DNA of 64,000 nucleotides, taken from contig NC_081414.1 of the NCBI RefSeq assembly GCF_030272615.1, positions 333,669,427 to 333,733,426 on the forward strand, given 5' to 3'. Position 1 is the stretch's first letter. Each line of letters starts with the position of its first letter. Of the stretch, positions 1-9,693 are shown piece after piece. The stretch comes from Cryptomeria japonica (lineage: Eukaryota > Streptophyta > Pinopsida > Cupressales > Cupressaceae). Made by a program: the position numbers and the translations under genes. Below the pieces are notes generated by a model. The model searched no databases. It saw nothing but the letters and a program-made list of their open reading frames with translations, and was not told where the DNA came from.

Positions 1-979
1 TCACAAAGTGCCACTAAAATGTTAACCAGTATGATAACTATTTATGTGCTATTTTGACTGATGAAAGTGCTAAGTTCTGATTTGGATGCACTATAGAATG
101 GTTGATATGTGCTAGGAGCTTGCTCCTATGCGCTAAACTGCCCTAATTGTTTTTTGGCTATTTTTAGAAATCTTTAACACTTGTTTGTTTTGATGGATGA
201 TTTTCTGAAAATAACTCAAAAACATGGCATGAAAGAGATAACCAATTTTGCCTATGCTAAATAGATAGTGTATGTTCTGCGAGGATGTGTCCAAATCCCT
301 AATGTTTTAACAGGTTTGGATATGAGTAAGACAAATCAAATAGACTCTTTATTCAAGTGTCATCAACAATACCATAGCCCACTAGTCTCGATACTCCGTC
401 AGCTCAAATAGCCATGTCACCCTTAGGGGTGCTTTTTTTAATATTTTTTTTCTAGAAATTAACTCAAAGTGAATTGCTTCATAATTGAGTAGTTATCTTG
501 GGAGAGATATGGTGAGTAATCTTGGCAGAGAATTCTTCCCCACCCTTGCACTATGATATTGAAGATGTTTGGATACTGACACAGCTCAAAGTTTCTATTT
601 CTAAATTTTTTAATCAGGCTTTTGTTCGATCTTCAGTGATAAACTCCCTTGGGAGGCTTCCCAACCTTTAGAACAAAGGCTTTACGTATCTTAAAGATAC
701 TAGGGGAAGGCTAATCATTGAGAAAAAATGTTGAAGGGACTTTCGTCAACCTCCATTTTTTATTATAATGGGTTGGAACACTTGGCGATAAAGTCATTTC
801 CCACTTAGGTCGTTCCCCTCCCACCAACCATTTAAATGTCGCTCTAAGAGAAACTCGGGAGGGCAGGCCTACTAAAGGTTTTAAGTACCTAAAATGAAGA
901 AAGCATGAAAGAGTGGTTTGGCTTTTTGGTCACCCAGTTAAGGGAAGAGCATATACCTTCCACTTTCGAGACAAGGCAA

Positions 980-1530
980 ACAATCTTCTTTTTAACCTTT
1001 AAGTCAATAATTTGCTAACTTCTATTTGGAGATGTTGTTCCAACAAGCATGGTGTTCTTTTTAACCTTTCATAGCAAAGTGTGTATTTCTAAAACCTTTG
1101 AAAAATAACCCTGGTCAACAAAGTAAATTGTGATTTGGTCAACAAAATTTAAAGTTGATAGGGGAATGTTTTCCCTCGTTGCCTTATATAAAATGAAGAT
1201 GAGGTTCTTTTTCCTTTGTACTGAAATGAAATGTATCCTTTTAGGCACCAAAGGAAGGTGAAGTTTGTTTTAACCTTTGCTAAAAGAAAATTTGCTTGTT
1301 CTTTTTAGAGCCCCAAAATGACGTGTTTTTCTTACCTTGCAAGAAGGTAAATGTGAATTTTGTTGTTCTTTTTACCTTGCAATAAAGAAAAGATGAAGTT
1401 TATTTTAAACACCAAAAAGAAGTCTGCAATTCATTTTAAGCATCCAAATGAAATGATGAGATTTATTTTAACTTTTGCAAAAAGGAGAGAATGAATTCTT
1501 TTTAACTAACTTCTTTTGAAAGAAAGCAAA
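980..1530. repeat. Diverged short-word repeat, TTCTTTTTAACCTTTGC type
   Basis: The phrase TTCTTTTTAACCTT or a close variant (TTGTTTTAACC, TTCTTTTTACCTTGC, TTTATTTTAACTTTTGC) recurs about every 50-70 bases. It alternates with purine-rich stretches such as AAGGAAGGTGAAG and AAAAAGGAGAGAATG. It looks like an old, imperfect tandem array. No coding frame follows the period. Confidence 0.45.
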
Positions 1531-1670
1531 AATAAAACTTCTAAACTAACTCTTGTCACTCCTACACAAAAAATATTAGAACCTGCATGAAAAATCCATT
1601 AGCAATCAAATTTTGATTTGGGCTTATACAAGCCTAAAATTATCTTCCCTTGGTTACAAAATTTTGCTTC

Positions 1671-1935
1671 TCTGTTGCATCTATGCGCTACAGAAATGCA
1701 CAGAAGCGCTACAGAATAATCCTTATGCGCTGGACTGATTACCAGATCCACTAGCCTATTTTTCTAATGCGTTGTGATTTTACAGTTGACAGTCAAAGTA
1801 TTATGTGTTAACCTAAGTGCTCAATGCGCTAATGATAGAGTCTAACGCGCTAAATAGTAAACTGGATGCGCTAGAAGAAGGTTTCTAAGCACTAAAAGAA
1901 GGCTCCAAAGTGCTAACTCAACTTTTTCACGTACC
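1671..1935. repeat. Cluster of GCGCTA words
   Basis: The hexamer GCGCTA, or a one-base variant such as GCACTA, GTGCTA or GCGCTG, occurs about ten times in 265 bases, at irregular spacing of roughly 15-45 bases. A smaller group of the same words lies at about 65-170. Variants differ mainly at CpG positions, consistent with decay of a methylated array. Function unknown. Confidence 0.45.
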
Positions 1936-1982
1936 TACAATATCACTCCTACATTAAAAATGATATGTTTTATGGGGTTATA

Positions 1983-2000
1983 CCCCCACGGTGGGCACCA
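1983..2000 (-). other. Candidate primer-binding site of element L
   Basis: Read on the minus strand this is TGGTGCCCACCGTGGGGG, four bases from the proposed LTR end at 2005. Many plant Tat/Athila-type Ty3 elements have a PBS beginning TGGCGCC or TGGTGCC followed by CACCGTGGGG at this place. The match is from memory of that family and has not been tested against tRNA sequences. Confidence 0.5.
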
Positions 2001-2546
2001 TAAATGTGTGCGGGAAAAGTGGTGCAAAGAAATGGAAAATTCGGTTTCAAAAGGGGTCCACACACCAATGGGACTCTTGGTGCAAGTTATGGAGCTATAT
2101 TGAATAGCTCAACTACCCAAGGGACATTCCATTGTTCTCTATCTCACAGGATCCCTCAAGTCAATGCCTTTGCTCTCAAATCACTGAGCAAAGTGACTTC
2201 AAGAATGACAACTCCAAGAATGAGTGATATTTGATCAACTTAATATGAATGCATTCCTAGTTATGCATGATATTAAATCTAATATGATTTAAAATAGCAT
2301 GGATATGATGATAAGATGGAAGATTAGTAAATCCTATCCTAACATGATATACTAGTCTAATATGAGAGTGCTATGATAATAGAAATGCTTCTTAAGATGC
2401 TTATTAAGATGATTTCTATTCAAAGAGAGGCTAAATGCTTGATTAAAATGATTATAGATTAGATGCATGAAACTTGGATATACTTAGTAAAATGTCTATA
2501 AGTTTGATACTAAAGACTTGGATTCTGAAATGAGAGAATGAGAGCT

Positions 2547-2556
2547 CTATTTATAG
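2547..2556 (-). promoter_or_regulatory. TATA box of the L LTR
   Basis: The minus strand reads CCTATAAATAGAGCTC, a near-ideal plant TATA box, about 920 bp into the LTR. Transcription would start near 2515-2525 and run towards position 1 through about 510 bp of R/U5 and then the PBS. This is the expected architecture for a long U3. Confidence 0.5.
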
Positions 2557-3159
2557 GAAAAATAGGGCAATGTATGGTCAAGATTGGATAATCTTAACAA
2601 GGACCACGATTGAAAGTTATCAATCCATGTTCACAATTCTCACTAATGAAATGGTGACAATTGTCAACAAAAGACTGCTTGAGAGATGTAAGAAGTATTA
2701 AATGCTTGAGAAGACATGAAGGTTACCTTAGGAGGTAAGGGTTAAGGTAGGTTAGGTTTATCCATTGGATAAAGCTTTTACCCAAAGGATAAACTCTTGT
2801 GCAAGGGTTAAAGGGATAACCATGGTCAAAGCAATGAATGCTTGATGAGACCCTTGGATTAGATGAAGGTTGAGTTAGAGAGAAAGTCTCTAATAATGTA
2901 AGAAAGTTGAGTTAACCATTAATGGTTAGGAAGACTTTAAAGGTTAACTTGTTGAAGACGTAAAGCCTTTAATGGTTTTCAAAGACTTTGAGGGTTTGAG
3001 AAGTGACTTCCCTTTTCTTAGGGACATGACAATATTTAGGAGATGGGTTAGGCTAATTTAGAAGTGATTAGAAGAATCTAGAAGGGGGTTTAGAGAGGCA
3101 AGTTGGAGATGTAAGATTTTGCGAGTGGATGGAGGGGAATTTCAATTAAAATAAATTAC

Positions 3160-3420
3160 TTTATTTCAACAAAAATAGATGCAACTTGCATAAATACAAG
3201 TGGGGGATTTAAATAAATAAATTAGATTTATTTACTTGCAAGGATGAATTTAATTAAATGTAAATTTAATTAAAAGGAGAGAAAGGGAAATTGATTAAAT
3301 AAAGTGATTTATTTAATTAAAGGTTAGAAAAGGCTTAGGTGAACTTAATTAAATAAGTTGAGTAATTCATTTAATTAAATAGATGAATGTGAATAATTTA
3401 ATTAAATAGAGGAATGAGGT
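3160..3420. repeat. Repeated palindromic TTTAATTAAAT words in the L LTR U3
   Basis: The self-complementary word TTTAATTAAAT, or a variant such as TTGATTAAATAAA or GATTTATTTAATTAAA, recurs about eight times in 260 bp, separated by short purine-rich pieces. It lies in the proximal U3 part of the LTR. It could be a binding-site array or AT-rich low complexity; the sequence does not decide. Confidence 0.45.
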
Positions 3421-3474
3421 TAAAATGAATATTAAATATTCACTTAGGAAAGTGGTCATTTTTATACTTCTACA

Positions 3475-3526
3475 GCCATCAATGACAACATATTGAAACC
3501 AATCAAATGAGTGTTAATTACCAAAA
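3475..3526 (-). mobile_element. Tip of an inverted A-family LTR (A'')
   Basis: On the minus strand these 52 bases match the first 50 or so bases of the A/A' LTRs: TTTTGGTAATTAACACTC, then TTGGTTTCAATATGTTGTC and ATTGATGGC. The match stops at 3474, where the LTR of L begins, so L appears to have inserted 52 bp into this LTR. The A'' terminus at 3526 abuts 18 bases of element E and then the plus-strand A element, giving an imperfect inverted repeat (3475-3526 against 3545-3596). Confidence 0.65.
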
Positions 3527-3922
3527 AGCATTTCATCATGCAATTGTTGTCAATTGACACTCTATTGGTTGGTTTCACTATGTTGTCATTGATCGTAGCA
3601 TGGTTTTGTGTTCCGGCTTCATGTTTTGATTCCTTGGTATACCGGCACACACTTCATAGATTCTATACAGGCACTGACACTGACACAGACAAGTCAAAAA
3701 GATTTCTTTGGTCACCAGAAATTCAGGCCGACATGGTATAGTAAAGCTTATTGGTATTCGAGGTCGACACATCTTGGATCCAGCATCGACAACTTGTTTT
3801 AATTTTTATACATTTATGTTATCTGGCCGACATGTAATTTGATATTTTATATATCTTTGTAAGCCGACATAAGGCATAAAAGGTGTATAGGGTATATAGG
3901 GCAGTTTGATTAGATCATTTTG

Positions 3923-3930
3923 ATATATAA
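3923..3930 (+). promoter_or_regulatory. TATA box of the A LTR
   Basis: GATATATAAGG lies about 380 bp into the LTR and is conserved in the partner LTR as GATATATAGGG near 23098. The inferred start is near 3955. That places the stem-loop array (4182-4320) in the transcribed leader. Confidence 0.45.
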
Positions 3931-4181
3931 GGAGATAGACATGAGATAGGAGATTATGCATATGCAAATGCAATATGATGTGAAATATATCAGAGAGATT
4001 ATGTATGTGAGGAATTCATTGTAAGGGTTATTCTAGTAAAGGGGTTTAGGGTTTGTAACCAGAACAGACAGATCTTAAACCGGAACTGTATTCTGGCATA
4101 GAAGATGTTATCTTAGCAGTTCACCCTTCTCTGGATTATTGTCTAGAATTTTATGTAGTCAATGAGGCTCCTATTGTGATT

Positions 4182-4320
4182 GAGCAGTGTGCTCTAGGTT
4201 ATATGCCTTCCTGCAAGTGCAGGCCCATCATATTTTGTAATATCTCTTCATATGGCCAGTGGATTGATATTGTGGGTCACAAATCCCACCGTGGGTTTTC
4301 CTCTTTGAGTTTTTCCACGT
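4182..4320 (+). promoter_or_regulatory. Tandem stem-loop array in the A leader
   Basis: Five short inverted repeats follow one another. SL1 is GAGCA-GTG-TGCTC (4182-4194). SL2 is the AGGC...GCCT position, here weakened to AGGTTATATGCCT. SL3 is CCTGCA-AG-TGCAGG. SL4 is GTGGG...CCCAC (4272-4289). SL5 is CGTGG...CCACG around a U-rich loop (4290-4319). The same order occurs in the LTRs of A', B, C, D, G and partly K, with compensating changes in SL3. It lies between the TATA box and the PBS, so it would be in the 5' leader RNA. Folding is inferred by eye. Confidence 0.6.
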
Positions 4321-4499
4321 ATAAATCTGTGTGTTATGATTCTCATTTATGTGATTGGATTATTAGTTGCTTTAATTCTTTCAATTCTATATATACTGGT
4401 ATATCGGTTGGTGTATAAATATTTTGTTAAGGCTAAAATCTACTATCCCAGTATAACACTAATTCACCCCCCGTCTTAGTGTTATTGGTTTGCAACAAT

Positions 4500-4511
4500 T
4501 GGTATCAAAGC
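4500..4511 (+). other. PBS of A
   Basis: TGGTATCAAAGC differs by one base from TGGTATCAGAGC, the plant initiator-methionine tRNA complement used by most Copia elements. It starts two bases after the LTR end. Confidence 0.9.
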
Positions 4512-4571
4512 CTTGCATCTCAGAGGAAGTTTAACAGCTTGAGGAATATCCTAAAACCGGAATCAATCAAT

Positions 4572-5401
4572 ATGGCTTTGGAGAAACAGCTTGAGATGGC
4601 ACTTGAAGATTATGATGCTAAAAGTTTGAAGAACTTAAAGCTACAAGATGAATTGAATTTTGCTAAGGAATTCATTCTTGTCCTACAAGAGAGGCTATCA
4701 TCTGTTCAAGCTAGGAGCAAGGAACTTTTTCAAAATCAGGATGATGAAGAGAAAAATGCATATAAGGAACAATGTCAGAAATTGAGTCAGGAGAACATGG
4801 CTATGAAAAATAAAATGCAAGTTATAACTATGAGGATGTCTACGGAGATTGAGGACATAAATAAAAATGAAGAAAATATTGTTGTATCCTTGAAGAACAA
4901 ATTTGAAGAATGTGGTAGGTTGGTTCATGAAAATGATATCTTGAGAACTGATTTGGTACAATCCCAGAGTAATGAGAAAGAGCTTGAGAGACAAATGATA
5001 ATACTAATACAATATTTAACTACTACAAGTGAGTACAAAGAAAAATTCAAGATTAGTTTAGCACAACTTGATGAGTTATTGAAGAGATAGAGGCAAATTA
5101 GAGATTCCAGTGGACTTGGATTCAAGCAAGGATAGAGTTCTGGTACTACTAATGAAGATCAAAACTATAAGGCACCGGTAAGACAATTCAATGCTTATAA
5201 ATTCAATGGTAGATGTTTTGTTTGCAATAGATTTGGTCACATGGATAGGAAATGTAGAAATAGAGCAAATCAGAACCCTGATTCCGCTCCCAATAAATGT
5301 TCTAAATGCAATATGTTTGGTCATAAGATAGAAAATTGCAAAATGAATTTAAAATGTCATGCTTGTGGAAAATTTGGATATATGGCTAATCAGTGCAGGT
5401 C
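4572..5401 (+). pseudogene. ORF1 of A, 5' part: coiled coil and zinc knuckles 1-3
   Basis: ORF1 is Gag-like but not a recognised Gag family. ATG 4572 is chosen because it aligns with the start in A' and B (MALEKQLEMALEDYD). About 170 residues of heptad-rich coiled coil (ELERQMIIL, LHENDILRTDL type) are followed by three C-x2-C-x4-H-x4-C knuckles at 5214-5255, 5298-5339 and 5355-5396. The third has Tyr for His (CGKFGYMANQC). The frame is continuous apart from stops at 5088-5090 and about 5131. The frame is then cut by B (target-site copy AGGTC at 5397-5401) and resumes at 18649 with knuckle 4. The likely role is RNA binding and particle assembly, inferred from the knuckles and the position after the PBS. 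Confidence 0.75.
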
Positions 5402-6187
5402 TGTTGGCAAATGCACACTCCAATGAGAAATTATATGTGATTGAAGGTTTTGTCATTGATGGCAACCTTGCAATCATATGATACCGGCAAGACAGGATAC
5501 CGACACCGGCAACGACAAACTCTACACCGGCACACAGAACACCGACAGTGAAAGGAAGGATACCGACACCCTGGCCGAAAAGAATTTTGTTTATAATGTA
5601 TTTTGTAATTAATTATAAAATCATTGTAAGCCGACATGACAAGTTTTAATATGACTCATATATGTATGAGATCATTTTGTAATAGAAAGTGTGTGTGATA
5701 GGATGCGAGATAAGCAGACCTACTATGTGAATTATAGGTTAAGGGTTTATGTATGTAGCAGAGCTTAAACCAGTACTAGATCTAGTATAATAGATGCTAA
5801 TCTAAAGCAGTACAAGACATTGGATTAATATATTCCATTTTTGTAAGTTAGTGTGACTTTTTTTGTAATTGAGTAGTGAGCTCTAGGCACTTGGCCTTCC
5901 TGCATGTGCATGCCCCTATTGTAAGACTAATATTCCCTTATTGGCCAGTAAGCAAATATTATGGGTCACAAATCCCACTGAGGTTTTTCCCACACCGGGT
6001 TTCCTCATTAAAATACTATGTTATGGTGTGCTTCTCATGTGGTCGTTGTTATTCTTGTTTACTACATTATTTCTTGTTTACCGGTACACAATTTTAATAT
6101 GCTTTTCATGTTTTAAGTCAAGTAAATTTATAAACCGGTTAGATACTGATTCAACTCCCCCTCTCAGTATCTTTGGGAATCCTAACA
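5402..6187 (+). repeat. 5' LTR of B
   Basis: Begins TGTTGGCAAATGCACACTCC and ends GGGAATCCTAACA. It contains TTTTGTCATTGATGGCAAC near the start, the stem-loop array at 5871-6006 and a short C-run near the 3' end. Comparison with 17876-18643 shows substitutions and a C-tract length change (the partner has a run of 14 C). Confidence 0.92.
5871..6006 (+). promoter_or_regulatory. Tandem stem-loop array in the B 5' LTR
   Basis: SL1 is GAGTAGTGAGCTC (one G-U pair). SL2 is AGGC-ACTTG-GCCT. SL3 is CCTGCA-TG-TGCATG, with one mismatch here but perfect in the 3' LTR copy at 18318-18362. SL4 is TGGG...CCCA. Loop sequences differ from those in A while the stems are kept. Confidence 0.55.
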
Positions 6188-6189
6188 AT

Positions 6190-6201
6190 TGGTATTAGAG
6201 C
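6190..6201 (+). other. PBS of B
   Basis: TGGTATTAGAGC, one transition from the initiator-methionine PBS, two bases after the LTR end. Confidence 0.85.
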
Positions 6202-6258
6202 TTGGTCCTCTATTTTCAGAAGCCTAATAGCTTGAGGAAGATCCTGTCACTGATAGAG

Positions 6259-6464
6259 ATGGAAAACATGAGAGAACAATTGAAAGCAGCTCTTTTAGAC
6301 TATGATGCAGAAAAGGTGAAGAATATCAAACTTGAAGATGATCTAAAGGCTTCTCAGGATATCATTCAATCACTTCAATAAAATCTTACCATTGGAAGAA
6401 ATAAGAGAAGAGAACTTTGTGAACAGATGCAGAATGAGAATGATGAAAAGGAAACTCTTAATGA
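6259..6464 (+). pseudogene. ORF1 of B, N-terminal part
   Basis: ATG 6259 opens MENMREQLKAALLDYDAEKV, homologous to the start of ORF1 in A and A'. A TAA interrupts the frame at about codon 41, where relatives have Gln or Glu. The frame stays open after that stop up to the C insertion, whose target-site copy AATGA is 6460-6464, and resumes at 13103. The visible part is the beginning of the coiled coil. Confidence 0.7.
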
Positions 6465-7514
6465 TGTTAGGTCCCGAAGACAACTGAGAGGGGGGGGGGG
6501 GGGGGTGAATCAGTTGTCTAATAAATTCAAACCAAAAACCATTTAACCAACTTAATGCTTAATACCAGTAAACCAGTTAAGTATGTTGGTAGACAGTGTT
6601 AACAGTAAATTGCTATACCGGTAAAGATTAATACATGAAACATAAACATAAAGTCATCCACAACACATAACACCAATATTTGTACGTGGAAACCCTGTAA
6701 GGGGAAAAACCATGGTGGGAAACCTTACCCACAATCAGATGATACTACAATAGATAGTAAGTGTACATAAATGGGGTCTGCACATGCAGAAAGGCCAACA
6801 GCCTAGAGCTCACCACTCAATCACAAAATGGGAGTCACACTGACTACAGTTGGATGGTTAAATCCAATAAGAATGTACTGTACAAAATAGCATCTTCATA
6901 TGCTAGATTCAGTACCGGTGTAATGCTGATATGCTTCTACAAAAACCTAGCTTCACCTTCAAATGATGTCTTCATGTATACCTCTACTTAATCTCGCATA
7001 TACCTTCTCACAATTCTTCTTTGCATTCCACATTCGATCTTACAAATAAGATCTTACATTTATACCATACCCTAAGACCAATTTTAGTAGGTCGTCTCTA
7101 CAAGATATTACAATAAAAACATTTTACAAATAATATAATATACGATGCAAGAACCAATTGAACAAGTCGTCTTAATGCATTTACAACAATAATAAATCAT
7201 CTCTATAGCATGTCATGCTGATCTGAAAAAGATAAGCCTCCCGGTGTAACCCTAGATAACCCTGGACCTATTTACTGGTAAAAACAAATATGCAGATATG
7301 AATATACCAATGATTAATTCTTCAAAAAAATGAGTCCACACAATGTCTTTGACATTACCAAGTGTCTTCCATATCATTCCAAGTGCCGGTGAACCATATA
7401 CCAGTAACTGTGCAATAGTTACTTGCTTGCCGGTGAATGTTGTTGGAATCTCCAAAGTTCTAGTGTTTTAGTAGGTGTTAACATCAATGACAAAACCATA
7501 CCAAAATACCAACA
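6465..7514 (-). repeat. 3' LTR of C
   Basis: Plus strand reads TGTTAGGTCCCGAAGACAAC to ATACCAACA; as a minus-strand element it starts TGTTGGTATTTTGG. It pairs with 12036-13097 at high identity by eye. It carries a run of 16 G at 6490-6505 (C-run in element sense), much longer than in its partner, where the tract is interrupted. Confidence 0.95.
6685..6820 (-). promoter_or_regulatory. Tandem stem-loop array in the C 3' LTR
   Basis: In minus sense SL2 is AGGC-TGTTG-GCCT, SL3 is TCTGCA-TG-TGCAGA, SL4 is GTGGG...CCCAC and SL5 encloses CCATGGTTTTTCC and GGGTTTCCACG. SL3 differs from A/B by a C-G to U-A pair exchange, both partners changed. The same array in the 5' LTR is at 12248-12382. Confidence 0.6.
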
Positions 7515-7800
7515 ATCTCCCCCTTTGGCATTGATGGCAATAGAAGATGGAAAAACCATCAAAGTGTCAAAATAGAAATGTCAAATACCAAAAACCAACA
7601 ATCTCCTCTAAACAATTTCTCCCCCTGGGAGCAACATGTGTTTTCCAAAACTTTATTTTTAATACCAATCTCTCCTCAAAAGATAATGTGTTTTTTCATA
7701 GATATCTCTCCCCCTTTGACATCAAATGCCAAAGTTCATATACAAAATAACAATCAATTCAATATACCAACTAATCCCCCTGAGAAGTAGCTTCCTCATC
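7515..7800 (-). other. PPT and upstream polypurine boxes of C
   Basis: The PPT, minus AAAGGGGGAGAT, is 7515-7526, directly next to the 3' LTR. Further purine boxes in minus sense are CCAGGGGGAG (about 7618-7630), GATGTCAAAGGGGGAG (about 7707-7722) and CTCAGGGGGA (about 7775-7784). The sequence just upstream of the PPT, minus TTGCCATCAATGCC, is complementary to a box inside the LTR. The rest of the interval is noncoding. Confidence 0.8.
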
Positions 7801-7860
7801 AAAGACCAGAGTAAAAGATTTGTCTTTCAATTCTGTCGGTTGATGAAAATCATCAACTGT

Positions 7861-9693
7861 CTAAGTCCCTACTGGTGGTGGTATGACTCCAAGCTGATCT
7901 CTGAGATATTCAAAAGTCTCCTTAGGAAAAGGTTTTGTGAACATATCTGCAAGCTGTTCTTTAGTATTCACATAAACCAGTTTTATCTCCTTTTCAACTT
8001 TTTCTCTTAGAAAATTCAGTTTGATAGAAACATGTTTTGTTTTAGAATGTAATGCCGGATTCTTAGATATATCAATTATTGCAGTGTTATCACAATATAT
8101 AGTAATAGGTTCTTTGCATTTTACCTTTATGTCTTTCAACATTTGCTTAAGCCATAGTACCTGTGCACAGTTAGTTGTTGCTGCAACATATTCTGATTTT
8201 GTTGTTGATAAAGATGTACAACTCTATTTCTTACTCAACCAAGAAACTAATCTCTTTCCAAGAAAGAATGCTCCTCCAGTGGTGCTTTTTCTATCATCCA
8301 CATCTCCTGCCCAATTTGCATCTGTGTATGCACATAGATCAAAATTTTCATCTCTAGGATACCATAATCCAATATTTGCAGTGCCTTGTAAGTACCAGAA
8401 AATCCTTTTTACTGCTGATTCATGATTTTTCCTAGGATTAATTTGAAATCTAGAAACAATACATACTGCATTCATAATATCAGGCCTAGTTTGTGTAAAA
8501 TACAGTAGACCTCCTATCATAGATTTATATCTAATTGGATTAACAGGTGTAGATTCATCCCTTTGAAATAATTTGTCATTTGTAGTCATAGGTGTGCTTA
8601 CCGGTTTAGAGTTCTCCATCCCAAATTTCTTTAGTAATTCTTTTAGGTACTTGGATTGACTCAAAAATATACCTTTATCAGTCTGTGAAATCTGCAATCC
8701 TAAAAAGAATTGTATTTCTCCAATCATAGACATTTCAAATTCTTGTTCCATTTTAATAGAAAATTCCTTACATAATCCATCTTCTCCTCCAAAGATTATA
8801 TCATCAACGAATACTTCTATAATCAAGATGTCATCATTAGTTATTTTGTAATATAAATTATTGTCAGCATTTCCTTTAGTAAAACCAATTTTTAAAAGAT
8901 ACTTATCCAACCTTGCATGCCAAGCTCTTGGGGCTTGTTTCAATCCATATAGAGCTTTTCTTAACCTGCAAACCATATCATTGTCATCTGTCAAAGAAAA
9001 TCCATCAGGTTGTTCAATATATACTTCCTCTTCAAGATCTCCATTCAAAAATGCACATTTAATATCCATTTGATAAACTTTGTAGTCCTTGTGAGCTGCA
9101 AAAGCCAAGAATAATCTGACTACCTCAATTCTAGCTACCGGTGCAAAGGTTTCATTGTAATCAACTCCTTCTTTCTGAGAATATCCCTTACACACTAGTC
9201 TTGCTTTATTTCTGACAACCTTACCATCTTCATTAAGATTGTTTCTAAATACCCATTTGGTTCCAATTACATTTTTATCTTTAGGCCGGGGAACTAATGT
9301 CCAAGTATTATTTTTCTCAATTTGTCCTAATTCTTCTTCCATAGCTTTAATCCAAAATTTATTTTCACATGCCTCATTGATAGATGATGGTTCAATTTGA
9401 GAAATAAGACATACCTCTTCATTTTCCAATCTTCCTCTTGTCATAACTCCTTTAAATTTGTTTCCAATTATCTGATCTTTAGAATGATTCAATCTTACAT
9501 ACTGGGGTGTCTTAATTTGTTGTTGTTCTTCAATTACTGTCGAATCCTCTAATGGTACCAGGGTAACTGGATCTTCATTTTGTAGCGGTGTAGGTTCATT
9601 TGTCAAAATTTATGTTGCCGGTTCAGAGTCTATGTACCTTGAAGTTCCTCTAAATTGTTCATCAATCTTTACATTTGTACTCTCAACAATTTT
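7861..9693 (-). pseudogene. C pol: reverse transcriptase and RNase H
   Basis: Copia RT motifs are intact: [33 protein letters not shown] and the catalytic FVDDIIFG near 8800-8815. RNase H follows with [17 protein letters not shown] and the C-terminal ADMFTKPFPKETFEYLRDQLG ending at 7861. The whole 9693-7861 stretch stays in one frame with gag; only stops break it (9694-9696, about 9609, and 8224-8226, the last TAG where D has Gln). One three-base in-frame deletion lies in RNase H. It copied element RNA into DNA in virus-like particles; it is now non-functional as written. Confidence 0.9.

Larger units (their letters stand above)
1..2004. other. Left-edge interval, probably interior of minus-strand Ty3-type element L
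   Basis: No protein family is recognisable; all reading frames are broken by stops. The interval lies directly downstream, in minus-strand sense, of a candidate primer-binding site at 1983-2000 and the LTR at 2005-3474. It is therefore best read as the leader or first internal part of an LTR element whose remainder is outside the window. Two short-word repeat zones occur in it and are listed separately. The assignment rests on the LTR and PBS reading, not on coding evidence. Confidence 0.3.
2005..3474 (-). mobile_element. 5' LTR of minus-strand Ty3-like element L
   Basis: In minus-strand sense the segment starts TGTAGAAGTATAAAAATG at 3474 and ends CACACA at 2005, giving TG...CA ends and a length of about 1,470 bp. 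It contains a good TATA box (2547-2556) and is followed by a PBS-like sequence. The right border is supported independently: an inverted fragment of an A-family LTR begins at 3475 and stops matching exactly there. The second LTR and the left target-site copy lie outside the window, so the call rests on ends, TATA, PBS and border. No similarity to the other LTRs in the window was seen. Confidence 0.5.
3545..4497 (+). repeat. 5' LTR of A
   Basis: Begins TGTTGTCAATTGACACTC and ends GTTTGCAACA, directly followed by the PBS. It contains the shared LTR-start box (TTGTCATTGATnG, 3577-3590), a TATA box, a telo-box-like TTTAGGGTTT (4045-4054), the stem-loop array at 4182-4320 and a C-run before the 3' end. 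It is clearly the partner of 22729-23672. The first six bases differ from the family consensus TGTTGG. Confidence 0.9.

Noticed and set aside
2004-2234. Small plus-strand ORF of 76 codons
   Set aside because: It overlaps the U5/PBS border of the proposed minus-strand LTR of L and shows no family motif.
3462-3741. Overlapping opposite ORFs suggesting a small gene pair
   Set aside because: They are explained by the inverted LTR-A tips of A'' and A around 3527-3544.
6761-6991. ORFs inside the LTRs of C and D (also 12324, 26478 and 32126)
   Set aside because: They lie antisense across the U5/R region of LTRs, are kept only because the LTRs are similar, and have no domain.
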